The position numbers were made by a program, and so were the translations under genes. Positions 1 to 8,389 of a stretch of 64,000 nt of DNA are shown one piece after another. This stretch comes from a virus. The stretch's first letter is position 1; every line of letters begins with the position of its first letter. The notes below the pieces were generated by a model, which saw only the letters and a list, made by a program, of their open reading frames with translations, had not been told where the DNA came from and did no database searches. The stretch is from IMG/VR virus record IMGVR_UViG_3300024308_000302, positions 124,001 to 188,000 of that record; one strand, 5' to 3'.

Positions 1-690
1 TATAATGTAGTTGATAGAATCTGAATGGCCTTGAGGAATCAAATTATTCTGTAGATCATTGGCAAAAACAAGATGATCTGATGTTACATCCATAAAGCTT
101 TGATGTTCTTCAATGCCATTAGGGTAGTTGCATTTTCTTTGAATTCCTTCACCCCAAATAGAAATTTGTTGAACATCATCAAGTTTATCCCAATGTGGGC
201 CATCTTTAACCAAAACAGACCCCATAGAAATAACACCATCTTTCATATAGTATGAAGTAGTAGATCCACAAACATGACAATAAGTAGATGGAGCATGAGT
301 TGGCATAATTGCTTGTTTATAAAAGTAAATTGGAGCATCCATAATTTCATCACGGATTAACTCATAACTTTTTCCCTTTTTAATAGCAATATGAATATCA
401 CATACCATTGATTTTAAACATGTCATAACATTTTGTTTAATACTTTCTAGAACAAGCTTGGCCATTCTGGATTTATCATTAGCAAGATTCCCCAGAGTGT
501 AGCCTGAAAAAAGGTTGCTATTGTGCCCACCAAGATCAAGTAGAGTAGAATTGAAAGCATCATTCAATTCGTTTTGAAAAACAGAATGAGTAATAGTATG
601 TTCAGCCATAGACCAAGAAGTATCGCCAGTGGATGCCGATATGCATTTTTGGTGAATAGCTTTGATTAATTGTTCATAATTAATAATCAT
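1..690 (-). CDS. Zinc-knuckle paralogue (family A), truncated by window edge
   Basis: The first 230 residues of a protein whose C-terminus lies outside the window; the frame is open from the ATG at 690 to base 1. It is the third member of a family whose complete copies lie at 9930-11039 and 11117-12205. Shared landmarks are an N-terminal DLGGHN box, a CHVCG knuckle followed by YYMKDGVIS, and a later CNYPNG cysteine, so it probably binds one zinc. An AAGG site precedes the ATG, and a GTGACA-17-TATAAT promoter lies just upstream. The function is unknown. Confidence 0.85.
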   Translation of the reverse strand, partial: MIINYEQLIKAIHQKCISASTGDTSWSMAEHTITHSVFQNELNDAFNSTLLDLGGHNSNLFSGYTLGNLANDKSRMAKLVLESIKQNVMTCLKSMVCDIHIAIKKGKSYELIRDEIMDAPIYFYKQAIMPTHAPSTYCHVCGSTTSYYMKDGVISMGSVLVKDGPHWDKLDDVQQISIWGEGIQRKCNYPNGIEEHQSFMDVTSDHLVFANDLQNNLIPQGHSDSINYII

Positions 691-720
691 AGTTAACCTT
701 TTGGTGAAAATTAATACTTG

Positions 721-749
721 ATTATACAACAAAACAAAATATTTGTCAC
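721..749 (-). promoter_or_regulatory. Sigma70-like promoter of the partial family A gene
   Basis: On the minus strand GTGACA and TATAAT are separated by 17 bp. The ATG follows about 30 nt downstream, and the preceding transcript's terminator sits immediately upstream. Confidence 0.7.
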
Positions 750-760
750 CAGAAATAAAA

Positions 761-784
761 AAGACCTCCGAAGAGGTCTTTTAA
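761..784 (-). terminator. Intrinsic terminator with UUCG loop
   Basis: On the minus strand GACCTC, TTCG, GAGGTC is followed by a T run. It ends the transcript carrying the 881-1279 gene and the tRNA-like remnant. Confidence 0.85.
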
Positions 785-785
785 A

Positions 786-849
786 TGTGTAGTAGGATTC
801 GAACCTAACAAATGGTTAACAAACCAAGCTCCCAACTGAGTACACTGGC
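786..849 (-). pseudogene. Truncated tRNA-Asn-like remnant
   Basis: A T-arm with GGTTCGAATCC and a GTGTA/TACAC acceptor pairing are present, together with a CTC/GAG D-stem and a TTGTTAA loop that would read Asn codons. The element is only about 60 nt: positions 8-9 and part of the anticodon stem are missing, and no CCA is encoded. An intact tRNA-Asn(GUU) lies at 2567-2642, so this may be a decayed duplicate. Confidence 0.5.
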
Positions 850-880
850 AATTATATCTAATTAGAGGAATTATTGCAAG

Positions 881-1279
881 TTAATAAGAATAAAATTTTC
901 TCATTCTAATTGATTTGTTAATGATTTTCCTAAGCTCTACTTTTTTCTGAACAACATCAGAAGTAGCTTCGATTACCTTGAAAATACGATTTTGTAAGGC
1001 TTCTACATCTTCCTGAAATTTAAAGTAGCGTGATTTAGAGAAGTCATCCATTTCTTCATTGAATTCATCATTTTTCAAGTTAACTATGTCTGTCATGTAA
1101 AGACAGGTAGCATAGTTATTCATGTCAGAATAAAAAGTGGCATTAGCTAAAGAAAGCTCATGTTTAGCCAGAGCAACCATCGAATTTACTGATCGCATTT
1201 TATCAAAAAGAACATTTCGTTTTTTAATGTATACTCGCTTGCATGCACGATAAGCACTAAAACTGTTCAAAAATGACAT
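881..1279 (-). CDS. Hypothetical protein, helical
   Basis: A 132-residue protein, lysine- and glutamate-rich and predicted mainly helical, with a basic C-terminus (RKIINKSIRMRKFY). The ATG at 1279 is preferred over the one at 1288 because AGGA lies 7 nt before it; the upstream ATG overlaps that AGGA site. It is transcribed toward the tRNA-like remnant. No family recognised. Confidence 0.7.
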   Translation of the reverse strand: MSFLNSFSAYRACKRVYIKKRNVLFDKMRSVNSMVALAKHELSLANATFYSDMNNYATCLYMTDIVNLKNDEFNEEMDDFSKSRYFKFQEDVEALQNRIFKVIEATSDVVQKKVELRKIINKSIRMRKFYSY

Positions 1280-1418
1280 GGAAAACATCCTATATGTATT
1301 TGAATATCTATTTTAGCAAAATACGATAAGAAAGTAAAGAAAAAAGCCACTCAATTTTCTTTTTAACTGACATATAAACTCCTGCTAAATATGTTATGTA
1401 CTTAATAAAGATAATTAA

Positions 1419-1886
1419 TCAAGTGCAAAACAGACCAGAATCTTTTGAGTATAAAATATGTTCAGCATCATTTTTAACAACGAACATAATTTGACCGGCT
1501 GATTCAACCACTTCTTTATCGTTATGGATATGAGCAAAATAAGTATCACAAGTCAAAACACCAAATGGTTCATGTGCAGTTTCTGGATACAAATCGAAAA
1601 GGACAGACAATTGAGATTTTTTCTGTTCTCCTTTCGAAAACCCAAAAAGAACAAAATCTTCGTCAGCAGTACAAACATCAATATCGAATTTGTATTTATG
1701 TGCCAGTGCAATATCAAGTGGATTATCATTGAATGAGTCCCAACCAACAGGATCGCAATCTGTAAAATCTGCCATCACCTTAGTAAGTTGGTCAGATGAC
1801 AAACTTGAAATTTTAGCCAAAGAAATAGAGTGGGATAGGCCCACAATGTCATGTACTTTAAATTGATTCTCTTGCTCATTAGACAT
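1419..1886 (-). CDS. Hypothetical acidic protein
   Basis: A 155-residue soluble acidic protein that starts MSNEQENQFKVHD. The open frame runs on to 2084, but the extension reads through the tRNA at 1975-2050 and is rejected. The ribosome site before 1886 is weak. It ends in TGA. The gene shares a direction with the tRNA cluster upstream, from which it is separated by a terminator at 1946-1970. No family recognised. Confidence 0.7.
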   Translation of the reverse strand: MSNEQENQFKVHDIVGLSHSISLAKISSLSSDQLTKVMADFTDCDPVGWDSFNDNPLDIALAHKYKFDIDVCTADEDFVLFGFSKGEQKKSQLSVLFDLYPETAHEPFGVLTCDTYFAHIHNDKEVVESAGQIMFVVKNDAEHILYSKDSGLFCT

Positions 1887-1945
1887 GTTTGATATCCACT
1901 GTGTTAATGGATGTATTATATCAAAAAAGGATTTTAAAGTAAATA

Positions 1946-1970
1946 AAAAACCATGCCGAAGCATGGTTTC
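1946..1970 (-). terminator. Intrinsic terminator with UUCG loop
   Basis: On the minus strand ACCATGC, TTCG, GCATGGT and a T run follow the tRNA pair at 1975-2132. Confidence 0.85.
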
Positions 1971-1974
1971 TAAG

Positions 1975-2050
1975 TGGTGCCCCCGATAGGAATCGAACCT
2001 ATGACGCGGAGTTGTCTTAACTCCCGCTCTACCTGCTGAGCTACAAGGGA
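1975..2050 (-). tRNA. tRNA with unusual anticodon loop (no U33)
   Basis: All arms have canonical lengths (76 nt with encoded CCA): D-stem GCTC/GAGC, anticodon stem GGAGT/ACTCC and T-arm ATAGG/CCTAT. The loop reads TAAGACA, so position 33 is A instead of the near-universal U and the triplet at 34-36 is AGA. Leu- or Val-type readings need a shifted loop. Pair 1-72 is also mismatched. The decoding identity cannot be assigned. Confidence 0.75.
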
Positions 2051-2056
2051 CTAATC

Positions 2057-2132
<76 letters not shown>

Positions 2133-2235
2133 ATAATGATTTTTTAAAAACAGTGTTTACTCACTGATGTTTTATTCAGCATAAACTGCTCTGTGTTTTT
2201 CTTCACAGTTGGATATGCCAAAAACATATCCGAAA

Positions 2236-2312
2236 TGGTTGCGGGGGTAGGATTTGAACCTACGATCTCCAGCTTATGAGACTGGTGAGTTACCGGGCTT
2301 CTCCACCCCGCG
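2236..2312 (-). tRNA. Initiator tRNA-fMet(CAU)
   Basis: A 77-nt cloverleaf with loop CTCATAA. Initiator hallmarks are present: an unpaired C1-A72 in the acceptor, a D-arm TGGAGAAGCCCGGTAACTC closely resembling the E. coli initiator, and an encoded CAACCA end. The anticodon stem CCAGT/GCTGG lacks the three consecutive G-C pairs of the E. coli initiator, which is a notable departure. Confidence 0.9.
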
Positions 2313-2320
2313 TCAAAACT

Positions 2321-2533
2321 TTAAATTACTTTCAAAACTTGCCATTGTCGCTCAATGTTACTATGAACATCATCAAATTCGTCAAGCTCATCAGCAATCA
2401 ACTTGTTCTCTTGCATTCTTTCCATGCTATGAGTGATCTTCTTGCTATCTCGACCCGGAGAGCAGCAACTCAGTGCTCGCTTACCCCAATATTCATAGCC
2501 AGTAGATTTTGAACCTTTAACCGTTCTACTCAT
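2321..2533 (-). CDS. Small conserved phage-type protein between tRNAs
   Basis: A 70-residue basic-then-acidic protein that begins MSRTVKGSKSTGYEYW and contains KKITHSMERMQE. Short proteins of this look (GSKG.GYDYW...KK.TH..ER) occur in tRNA regions of large phages; function unknown. AGAGG lies 6 nt before the ATG. It sits between tRNA-fMet and tRNA-Asn, so it is probably co-transcribed with them. Confidence 0.75.
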   Translation of the reverse strand: MSRTVKGSKSTGYEYWGKRALSCCSPGRDSKKITHSMERMQENKLIADELDEFDDVHSNIERQWQVLKVI

Positions 2534-2566
2534 ACTACACCTCTAAATAAAGACACATTTCAAAAC

Positions 2567-2642
<76 letters not shown>

Positions 2643-2675
2643 ATTAAACGGTAACTGTTAGAATCATACAGCCAT

Positions 2676-2786
2676 ACCTTTGTTACAGATTCATATAGGC
2701 CATCGAGACAGCCTTCCACAAAGGTTTTAAGCAAGTAGGAGGGTAAGCCTTTCCTCTTTCTTCCCACGGTTCAAGCCGCTTGCTTA
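2676..2786. ncRNA. Structured intergenic RNA element
   Basis: Two long perfect stems lie side by side: ACCTTTGT (2676-2683) with ACAAAGGT (2718-2725), and TAAGCAAG (2728-2735) with CTTGCTTA (2779-2786). The loop of the first contains a GGC/GCC inner stem. No open frame with a ribosome site is present. It lies just upstream of tRNA-Asn in minus-strand transcription, so minus is the likelier strand. Confidence 0.5.
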
Positions 2787-2970
2787 GGTAAATCATTTTT
2801 TAAATCTTCTTTTTGTATCTCGTCTTGATGTGCTCATTATAAGCATTGGAACTAGGAATGTCAACATATTTTTTTAAAAAATTGGATATTTTTTTTAGAT
2901 AAAAAACAGTAAGTTATTAACATTTGTATCTAATACTGTTAAAAATGAAAATCAATATCATTTCAAAGTG

Positions 2971-3249
2971 TTAACGTTTAAAAAAATCAAATAACATTTT
3001 AGAAATGAATGTCAAAGCTAAAACTATAAATACAAAACTTGATCCCATACCTACAGCATACAAAATTTTTGAAAACTCCATATAAGAATGATATTGATCA
3101 ATTGTACCTATAAACTTCGACGGATCAGATTTTAGATCCATAAAGCGATTCGCTGAAAATAAAATAAAAATGGCAGCAGAAAAAGTAAAAAAAATAAAAG
3201 CTAATTGACTGTTACCCATATTTGCAATTCTTTTTATTGTATTTAACAT
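2971..3249 (-). CDS. Small membrane protein, two TM segments
   Basis: A 92-residue protein with hydrophobic stretches at about residues 17-33 (AFIFFTFSAAIFILF) and 62-82 (VGMGSSFVFIVLALTFI). An excellent AAAGGAG site lies 7 nt before the ATG. It appears to be a single-gene unit. No family recognised. Confidence 0.75.
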   Translation of the reverse strand: MLNTIKRIANMGNSQLAFIFFTFSAAIFILFSANRFMDLKSDPSKFIGTIDQYHSYMEFSKILYAVGMGSSFVFIVLALTFISKMLFDFFKR

Positions 3250-3337
3250 GAATATCTCCTTTTATTTTAAAAAAGATAACAAGAAAATAAAATAAATCAA
3301 GTTAAGATTAACTATTATTTAAAGGAATATATAAAAT

Positions 3338-3361
3338 AAAAAGCCAACAAGATGTTGGCTC
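3338..3361 (-). terminator. Intrinsic terminator
   Basis: AGCCAACA, TCT, TGTTGGCT and a T run on the minus strand, downstream of the ATPase gene. Confidence 0.85.
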
Positions 3362-3383
3362 TAAAGTATTAATCTCAATTAAA

Positions 3384-4055
3384 TCAGTCCGATCTGTTTA
3401 ATTGTTCAATCCGTTTCCAAGTTTCACGGTTTTTAGCTTTCAGCCCCAAAAGGTCTTCAATACTTGCGGGTTGGAATGATTCATCCAGCCACTGCTCAAA
3501 CGTTTTATTCGCATCACCAACAAATACACTTGAGTATGGAACTACAAGTTCTTTCATAGCATAATTCACCAATTTGCGAGAGTGTGTAATAACTACAATC
3601 AAACCTAGTTGCTCATGGTGTTCATTAATTTGTTGTGCGATATATTGGCCAAGAGCAGAAGAATATTCATCAGCCAAACCAAGATCTGGTTCATCAAGAA
3701 TCAACACAGAGTTGGTTTCTTCAACTGTAGCCTGAATTCCTTTGATAGCGGAACTAACACTATTCATACCTGTGCTGCTGTCAGCTTCATCACCAAAAAT
3801 CAAACGTTGCCCAAACGAACCAGAAGTCCGATTTCGCATCGAGCATGAACGTTTTGTTGCATTGGCTTCTTCTGACACATATTCTACAATTTTCCCAATA
3901 ACACTTTTTCCGCTGGCATTAGAACCAACCACAAACAAGATTTTTGAAGTGGGGTTAATATTGAAATTAACTGGAATGATTGCGTTGTTTTCATCATTAT
4001 TGAAAATTTCAGCATTTTCAAAACGGTCTTGTACAAGCTGAATAATGTTGGTCAT
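3384..4055 (-). CDS. ABC/SMC-type ATPase
   Basis: A 223-residue P-loop ATPase. Residues 43-51 form a Walker A (GSNASGKSV). A signature-like SGSFGQR lies near residue 82, Walker B is SVLILDEPDLG near 120, and VVITHS near 154 fits the H-loop. This order is typical of ABC/AAA_21-type soluble ATPases related to Rad50/SMC or OLD proteins. No membrane or nuclease domain is fused to it. The partner and substrate cannot be told; the flanking genes are unrelated. Confidence 0.8.
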   Translation of the reverse strand: MTNIIQLVQDRFENAEIFNNDENNAIIPVNFNINPTSKILFVVGSNASGKSVIGKIVEYVSEEANATKRSCSMRNRTSGSFGQRLIFGDEADSSTGMNSVSSAIKGIQATVEETNSVLILDEPDLGLADEYSSALGQYIAQQINEHHEQLGLIVVITHSRKLVNYAMKELVVPYSSVFVGDANKTFEQWLDESFQPASIEDLLGLKAKNRETWKRIEQLNRSD

Positions 4056-4120
4056 TAAAGTATTCTCATCAATAAAAAGTAGGTTATCATATCGTATTTT
4101 AAGAATCGAGTCAACAAAAA

Positions 4121-4140
4121 ATCCGACTAGAAGTCGGATT
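4121..4140 (-). terminator. Intrinsic terminator
   Basis: AATCCGACT, TCT, AGTCGGATT and a T run on the minus strand, after the membrane protein gene at 4147-4911. Confidence 0.85.
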
Positions 4141-4146
4141 ATGAAG

Positions 4147-4911
4147 TTATTTTATTAATTCTGTTTTTTGTTTAGGACAAATGGAAGCATCATCACAGGT
4201 TGCATGAGAGCCCAAAATTAATTCTTTTTGAGTGTCAGTGATAATGGCTTGTTCAAAAGGACGGTGAGATTGTTGAATATAATCAATCAAATAAGAATCA
4301 TATGTCATAACTAAACCAGCTAAAACAACAATAATTATGGCTGGAAACAATAATCCTTCTTTGATGTATTCATAAAGAGTGACAAAAATAATTACATATA
4401 AAATGATATTGAAAAAATATCCATCCTCAAAACTAGAATAATCATCTATAAAGTAAATAAAGTTATATAAAGCCCCAATAAGTGATATTACAATACCAAC
4501 TAAGACTAAAAAAAATGAAAAACCTTTAAATAACTTCTTATTTTTGACAGCATCTAATTTCTCATCAACAGATAAAGATGATGACATAACTCTTCGTAAT
4601 TGTAGAGAATAAATGATTTCTCCAATAATACTGATAGCTAATAGTGAAAATAAAAAGAATATAGAATCATAGTCTGTAACCTCTATGCCAACATCAAAGA
4701 AATATAATGCAGCAAAGTTTAAAATAAATGCAAGGCCAATAATAGAAGTAGCTTTGGATAACATTTTAGAAAGATAGGAACTAATGGATGTGTCAAGTTC
4801 AAATGCTTCATTCAATTCTTTAATCTCTTCTTTCAATTGTTGCTCAGGAGTTATAGTGTCAGTAGCATTTTTTGTTAGCTTTTTTATAACTCGTTCATTA
4901 CGTATTTTCAT
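4147..4911 (-). CDS. Multi-pass membrane protein
   Basis: A 254-residue protein. A charged coiled-coil-like N-terminus (residues 20-45, PEQQLKEEIKELNEAFEL) is followed by about six hydrophobic segments between residues 55 and 215, and a cysteine-containing hydrophilic tail (ATCDDASICPKQ). The two close cysteines could form a disulfide if the tail is periplasmic. No family recognised. Confidence 0.75.
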   Translation of the reverse strand: MKIRNERVIKKLTKNATDTITPEQQLKEEIKELNEAFELDTSISSYLSKMLSKATSIIGLAFILNFAALYFFDVGIEVTDYDSIFFLFSLLAISIIGEIIYSLQLRRVMSSSLSVDEKLDAVKNKKLFKGFSFFLVLVGIVISLIGALYNFIYFIDDYSSFEDGYFFNIILYVIIFVTLYEYIKEGLLFPAIIIVVLAGLVMTYDSYLIDYIQQSHRPFEQAIITDTQKELILGSHATCDDASICPKQKTELIK

Positions 4912-5005
4912 ATAAAGTTGTATATTAATTAATTATAGTATATCAAAGAAAATAAAATATTGAATAGTGTTTTAATATTAATATAATAAATAAAACGAGG
5001 TAATT

Positions 5006-5584
5006 ATGTTAAAAAAAATAAAATCGGCATTAAAAGAAAGGAAATACATAACAGTAAAATATGGTGATGAAATGGCAGTTCATTATCCAAAAAAAAGATT
5101 TTCACCAAAAAATGGTATACATAGAAAATTTTATTTAGGTGATGAATTTTGTTCTAATAATACAGATATTAAAATAGGTTTAATGCCTTATTTAGACAAT
5201 GAATTACCAGATTTAATAATAATAGATGAAAAAACCAATCAGTTGACTGAAATGATTTATGTTGTTGATGGTTTAGGATATATCGGAAGAATAGATTGCG
5301 AAAAACCAGCAAAAATAGTAATTAAAGATGGCAAAATAATAAAAGAACAGTATGCAAGATTCGTAAGAAAAAGAGGTGAAAAGAACCATTATTCGATCAA
5401 ATCAAGGATTGCTAAATTTGGAGTAACACAATACACCATACCAGATACAGTGATATACGAAGAAGATGGAAGTATAAATGAAATAGAATCTTTTTGGAGA
5501 TTTGAAGTTGAAAAAGGAAATCAGTTATACGAATTAGATACTGAACTATTATCTTTTGAAAAATATAGATCCTTTAAATTATAA
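5006..5584 (+). CDS. Hypothetical protein, possibly frameshifted at its 3' end
   Basis: One of few plus-strand genes; 192 residues, lysine-rich, with an ACGAGG-type site before the ATG. Near its end a run of five A (about 5561) precedes a frame that stays open for about 55 more codons to 5729. Deleting one A would fuse the two. The stop at 5584 may therefore be a natural frameshift, a programmed +1 shift or a sequencing error. No family recognised. Confidence 0.7.
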   Translation: MLKKIKSALKERKYITVKYGDEMAVHYPKKRFSPKNGIHRKFYLGDEFCSNNTDIKIGLMPYLDNELPDLIIIDEKTNQLTEMIYVVDGLGYIGRIDCEKPAKIVIKDGKIIKEQYARFVRKRGEKNHYSIKSRIAKFGVTQYTIPDTVIYEEDGSINEIESFWRFEVEKGNQLYELDTELLSFEKYRSFKL

Positions 5585-5729
5585 AAAATGGACACAAACA
5601 GAAAGAATATTGGTAAGTATCTATATGGATGTTGAAGTATACAAAGACATTTTTGATAAATTTGATATTGAATGCAGTATAGAAAGTTTTGAAAAAAATA
5701 AAGAACTATTTGAAATGTACTACACTTAA
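5585..5729 (+). pseudogene. Out-of-frame C-terminal extension of the 5006 gene
   Basis: In the +1 frame relative to the upstream gene this reads an uninterrupted protein-like sequence containing WTQTERILVSIYMDVEVY and ending MYYT at TAA. It has no ribosome site of its own. Composition resembles the upstream gene, supporting one longer ancestral gene of about 240 codons. Confidence 0.45.
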
Positions 5730-5754
5730 AAAAAAATCCACCCGAAGGTGGATT
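5730..5754 (-). terminator. Intrinsic terminator with UUCG loop
   Basis: On the minus strand AATCCACC, TTCG, GGTGGATT and a long T run follow the tRNA at 5761-5837. The plus-strand reading has only a weak U tail. Confidence 0.8.
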
Positions 5755-5760
5755 AGAATA

Positions 5761-5837
5761 TGGTGGATGTAGATGGATTCGAACCACCACCCCGACCCTA
5801 CACAGGCCAGTATACTACCAATTAAGATTATACACCC
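5761..5837 (-). tRNA. tRNA of unclear identity (abnormal anticodon loop)
   Basis: A 77-nt element with acceptor GGGTGTA/TACATCC, T-arm GGTGG/CCATC and encoded CCA. The best anticodon stem, TGGCC/GGTCG, leaves loop TGTGTAG with G at position 33. The alternative loop CTGTGTA would give a GTG (His) anticodon but has no stem. The D-stem ATCT/AGTA is weak. It may be altered or decaying. Confidence 0.6.
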
Positions 5838-5986
5838 ATAGTCGCAGCATTATGCCACTTGACCTTCGCCCCTAACCTACGCTTGGCCCGGATGAACCTA
5901 ATGTTCATCTCCCGTATAAATAGAGCCGGTTCACCCAACCGTTTTATTCAGACACTAAGTCCAAAGCTCTTTAAAACATAATAATT
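5838..5986 (-). other. Structured spacer between tRNAs
   Basis: No gene. Several hairpins are visible: GATGAAC (5891-5897) with GTTCATC (5903-5909), CGGTT (5927-5931) with AACCG (5937-5941), and a GCCA/TGGC pairing around 5854-5887. It may be a processed leader or small RNA of the tRNA transcript. Confidence 0.4.
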
Positions 5987-6086
5987 TGGTGCCGGAAAAA
6001 GGATTCGAACCTATACTCACCCAGTTAGCATGCCGCCTTCCAAGTAGCTCTCACTTAAATTTTCACTATGTTCAAAAGTAATCGGC
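5987..6086 (-). tRNA. tRNA-like element, possibly degenerate Ser/Leu class
   Basis: The 3' part is clear: TAGGTTCGAATCC T-arm and TTCCGGC plus ACCA. The matching 5' GCCG lies about 100 nt away at 6083-6086, giving a long element in which only four acceptor pairs form. A GCT triplet sits in a plausible loop region. The D-arm is not recognisable. Probably a decayed or rearranged tRNA. Confidence 0.4.
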
Positions 6087-6265
6087 CTAATTACCCATTA
6101 CAAAGCTTCCATTTAAGTTCTATGCCGTTCTGGTGATTGATCGATTCACCCACTTGCACAAACCATTGAGACTTATTCCAACATGTAAAGTGAGAACAAC
6201 AAACAAGCTGAATTTCTTCGCCTTCACTGACGCCATTAACTAGGTCAATGTGTTCTTCTCAAAAC

Positions 6266-6344
6266 TGGTCGGAGTGGCAGGATTCGAACCTGCGACATCT
6301 TGCTCCCAAAGCAAGCGGTATAAGCCGGGCTAACCTACACTCCG
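6266..6344 (-). tRNA. tRNA-Pro(UGG)
   Basis: Acceptor CGGAGTG/CACTCCG with the C1-G72 pair typical of tRNA-Pro, loop TTTGGGA (anticodon TGG), encoded CCA. The 79-nt length reflects a long D-loop. The spacer 6087-6265 upstream of the 5987 element contains no gene, only short hairpins. Confidence 0.92.
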
Positions 6345-6417
6345 TATCAACTCTTTATGGTGGCCATTATAGCCTAAAACTAGTTAACCGTCAACACCTT
6401 TTTTTAATTATTTTCAA

Positions 6418-7260
6418 TCATTCATGACATTGGTACAAAGCAAAAACAGTATCATCAGGCATAGAAGACATAGTTGTCCAAATAGATTCCAACCAAGCAA
6501 GCTCATCAGCAATTGGAAGTGGGCCAATACAATGAGGTTTTTTATTGATTTCGCCATTAATGATGAACGCATAAGACGCAACTGAATACAGTTCACGAAG
6601 TCTTACAAACAATTCTCGTTCTGGTTCATAATCATAAATGCTTGCATACATAGGGAAAGTGCCTTTCTTCTGCTCTTCCCAAAACTCATCATGAAAAGCA
6701 TCGCCCAAATAGTTATTATGTTTTGCAGCTAACGCATAGAAGGCATCATAATGGCGACCAGCAAATTCACCAGATTCTTTAAAGATGCGTTCAAAATCGA
6801 TATCACCTTTTAAGACCATATCAGCAGTATTCGGGCGAATTACAGTGCCTTTGCGTGGAATACCAGTTTTAATACCAGTTCGACCTTCTTTAACATAATA
6901 GAATCCAGCCCATCCACCACCAAGGGTAAATCCATTGCATTCAGCAAGATCATTTTGGCGTGAAAGAACTTTTTGAACTTGACCAGTATCATCAAGAGTG
7001 TAATACCCATTGTAATGCTCACCATAAGTATCTACTTCTTGGCCGGGTTTAAGCTCATTAATGCACATGTTTTCACATTCATTCAACAAATAATCTGAAA
7101 GAAATCCTTCAAAATCTGCTGGCATTTGAATGCCCAAGTCATACGTAATATCTTTTAGTACCATATAAGGATTAGGCAGTTCTGGAACATGAACACTGGA
7201 ATATTTCAGCATTTGCTGCTCTGGATTATCACCAATCACAGTTACAATAAACGAACCCAT
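6418..7260 (-). CDS. Hypothetical protein (MGSFIVTVIGDNPE start)
   Basis: A 280-residue soluble protein. The frame opens 19 codons earlier, but GAGGA lies 8 nt before the ATG at 7260, and the earlier part overlaps a TGTTATAAT promoter. It contains a glycine-rich WAGFYY segment and several DF/DY pairs; no catalytic motif is recognisable. The opening VTVIGDNPE resembles conserved hypothetical proteins of T4-like phages, whose role is unknown. Confidence 0.75.
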   Translation of the reverse strand: MGSFIVTVIGDNPEQQMLKYSSVHVPELPNPYMVLKDITYDLGIQMPADFEGFLSDYLLNECENMCINELKPGQEVDTYGEHYNGYYTLDDTGQVQKVLSRQNDLAECNGFTLGGGWAGFYYVKEGRTGIKTGIPRKGTVIRPNTADMVLKGDIDFERIFKESGEFAGRHYDAFYALAAKHNNYLGDAFHDEFWEEQKKGTFPMYASIYDYEPERELFVRLRELYSVASYAFIINGEINKKPHCIGPLPIADELAWLESIWTTMSSMPDDTVFALYQCHE

Positions 7261-7317
7261 AAGAAAATCCTCATAAAAAATTTGACTGATTATAACATAA
7301 AAATAAGCATATACCAA

Positions 7318-8187
7318 TTAAATAATATGCATATCAAACAAATCTAAATTACTAGTCAAAGTTGTTTTATCTGATGCATAATCTATCCTAAACTTATATA
7401 GAAAACCTTTAAAACCATCAAGTCCATTAATAGCTAAATCATTATATGATGGATAATCATTAAATATATCACTAAATAGATCTGGAAAATCTTCACAACA
7501 TCTCATTATATTTAAAAAACTATTTTCGAAATTCAAATAATCACTTGAATATAATTCTGGTATGTCATTCACACCAAAAATAATAGTCTTATTTGAAAAA
7601 GATGAATTACAAAAAAACTCAATATTAGTAATTGTTTTTTTGTGATCATTCATTGTCTTAACCAAAAAGATAGACGATTTATTAAGAAAGAGAGTCGTCA
7701 AATCTTTTTCTTTAACAGTAGCTGAAAAATCAAAACGTCTTTCGAAATGAGCAGACATAAAATTGAAAGATGCATCTACAGAAATAGAAACATAATTAGT
7801 ATTCATTAGTATAGTGCTTGGTATATTTGAAATATCAAATTTAAATGTTATAAGAAAACGTTGATTTTCAAAAGGCACAGTAGAGTGATATCTTTTTTGC
7901 TTTAACTCACTTTGGTCAGAATAATAATTTGTTTTATTGTCTAAAGAGATATCAACATAATTAATTGTTCCAAGATAGTTGAAATTATATATCCAACGTT
8001 TACTAGAAGAAGCATGGGGGTTATATTTAAATAAAAAATTATCCATAGGGTGCAAAGAACTTGCCGTAATATCACAAGTGAATTCCAATAATGCAAGTAA
8101 CTTTAAATTTATAAACGATTCAAAGTCATCTGCTATATCTATATCATAATGCTCTACATCACATTTTATTGCGTTAAAAATAGACAT
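7318..8187 (-). CDS. Family B paralogue (hydrophobic C-terminal tail)
   Basis: A 289-residue soluble protein ending LDLFDMHII, the tail pattern shared by about ten otherwise diverged proteins in this window (see findings). AGGA precedes the ATG, and a TGTTATAAT -10 lies about 25 nt upstream. Beta-rich composition in the middle (VSISVDASFNFMSAHF) matches other members. No known family. Confidence 0.75.
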   Translation of the reverse strand: MSIFNAIKCDVEHYDIDIADDFESFINLKLLALLEFTCDITASSLHPMDNFLFKYNPHASSSKRWIYNFNYLGTINYVDISLDNKTNYYSDQSELKQKRYHSTVPFENQRFLITFKFDISNIPSTILMNTNYVSISVDASFNFMSAHFERRFDFSATVKEKDLTTLFLNKSSIFLVKTMNDHKKTITNIEFFCNSSFSNKTIIFGVNDIPELYSSDYLNFENSFLNIMRCCEDFPDLFSDIFNDYPSYNDLAINGLDGFKGFLYKFRIDYASDKTTLTSNLDLFDMHII

Positions 8188-8287
8188 AAAATATCCTAAA
8201 AAATTTTGCTAATTATAACATATAACAAATGAAAAAACCATATTAAATATAGTATATCAACCATTTTAATAGAGCAAAAAAAATAAA

Positions 8288-8322
8288 TAAAAAAAAGAGC
8301 TATCCATCACTGGAAGCTCTTC
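8288..8322 (-). terminator. Terminator after the split tRNA-Leu-like locus
   Basis: On the minus strand AGAGCT pairs with AGCTCT around an inner TCC/GGA stem and is followed by a T run. Confidence 0.75.
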
Positions 8323-8389
8323 TTAAATTAGTGCTGGCTAGCCAGCCTAGTTCCTATTTTTTAAATTTCCCCTCGAAAGGAGCAAAAAT

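Noticed and set aside
2670-2800. RNase P RNA
   Set aside because: GAGGAAAG and GGCCTA-like pieces are present, but the element is far too short and the conserved P4 sequence is absent.
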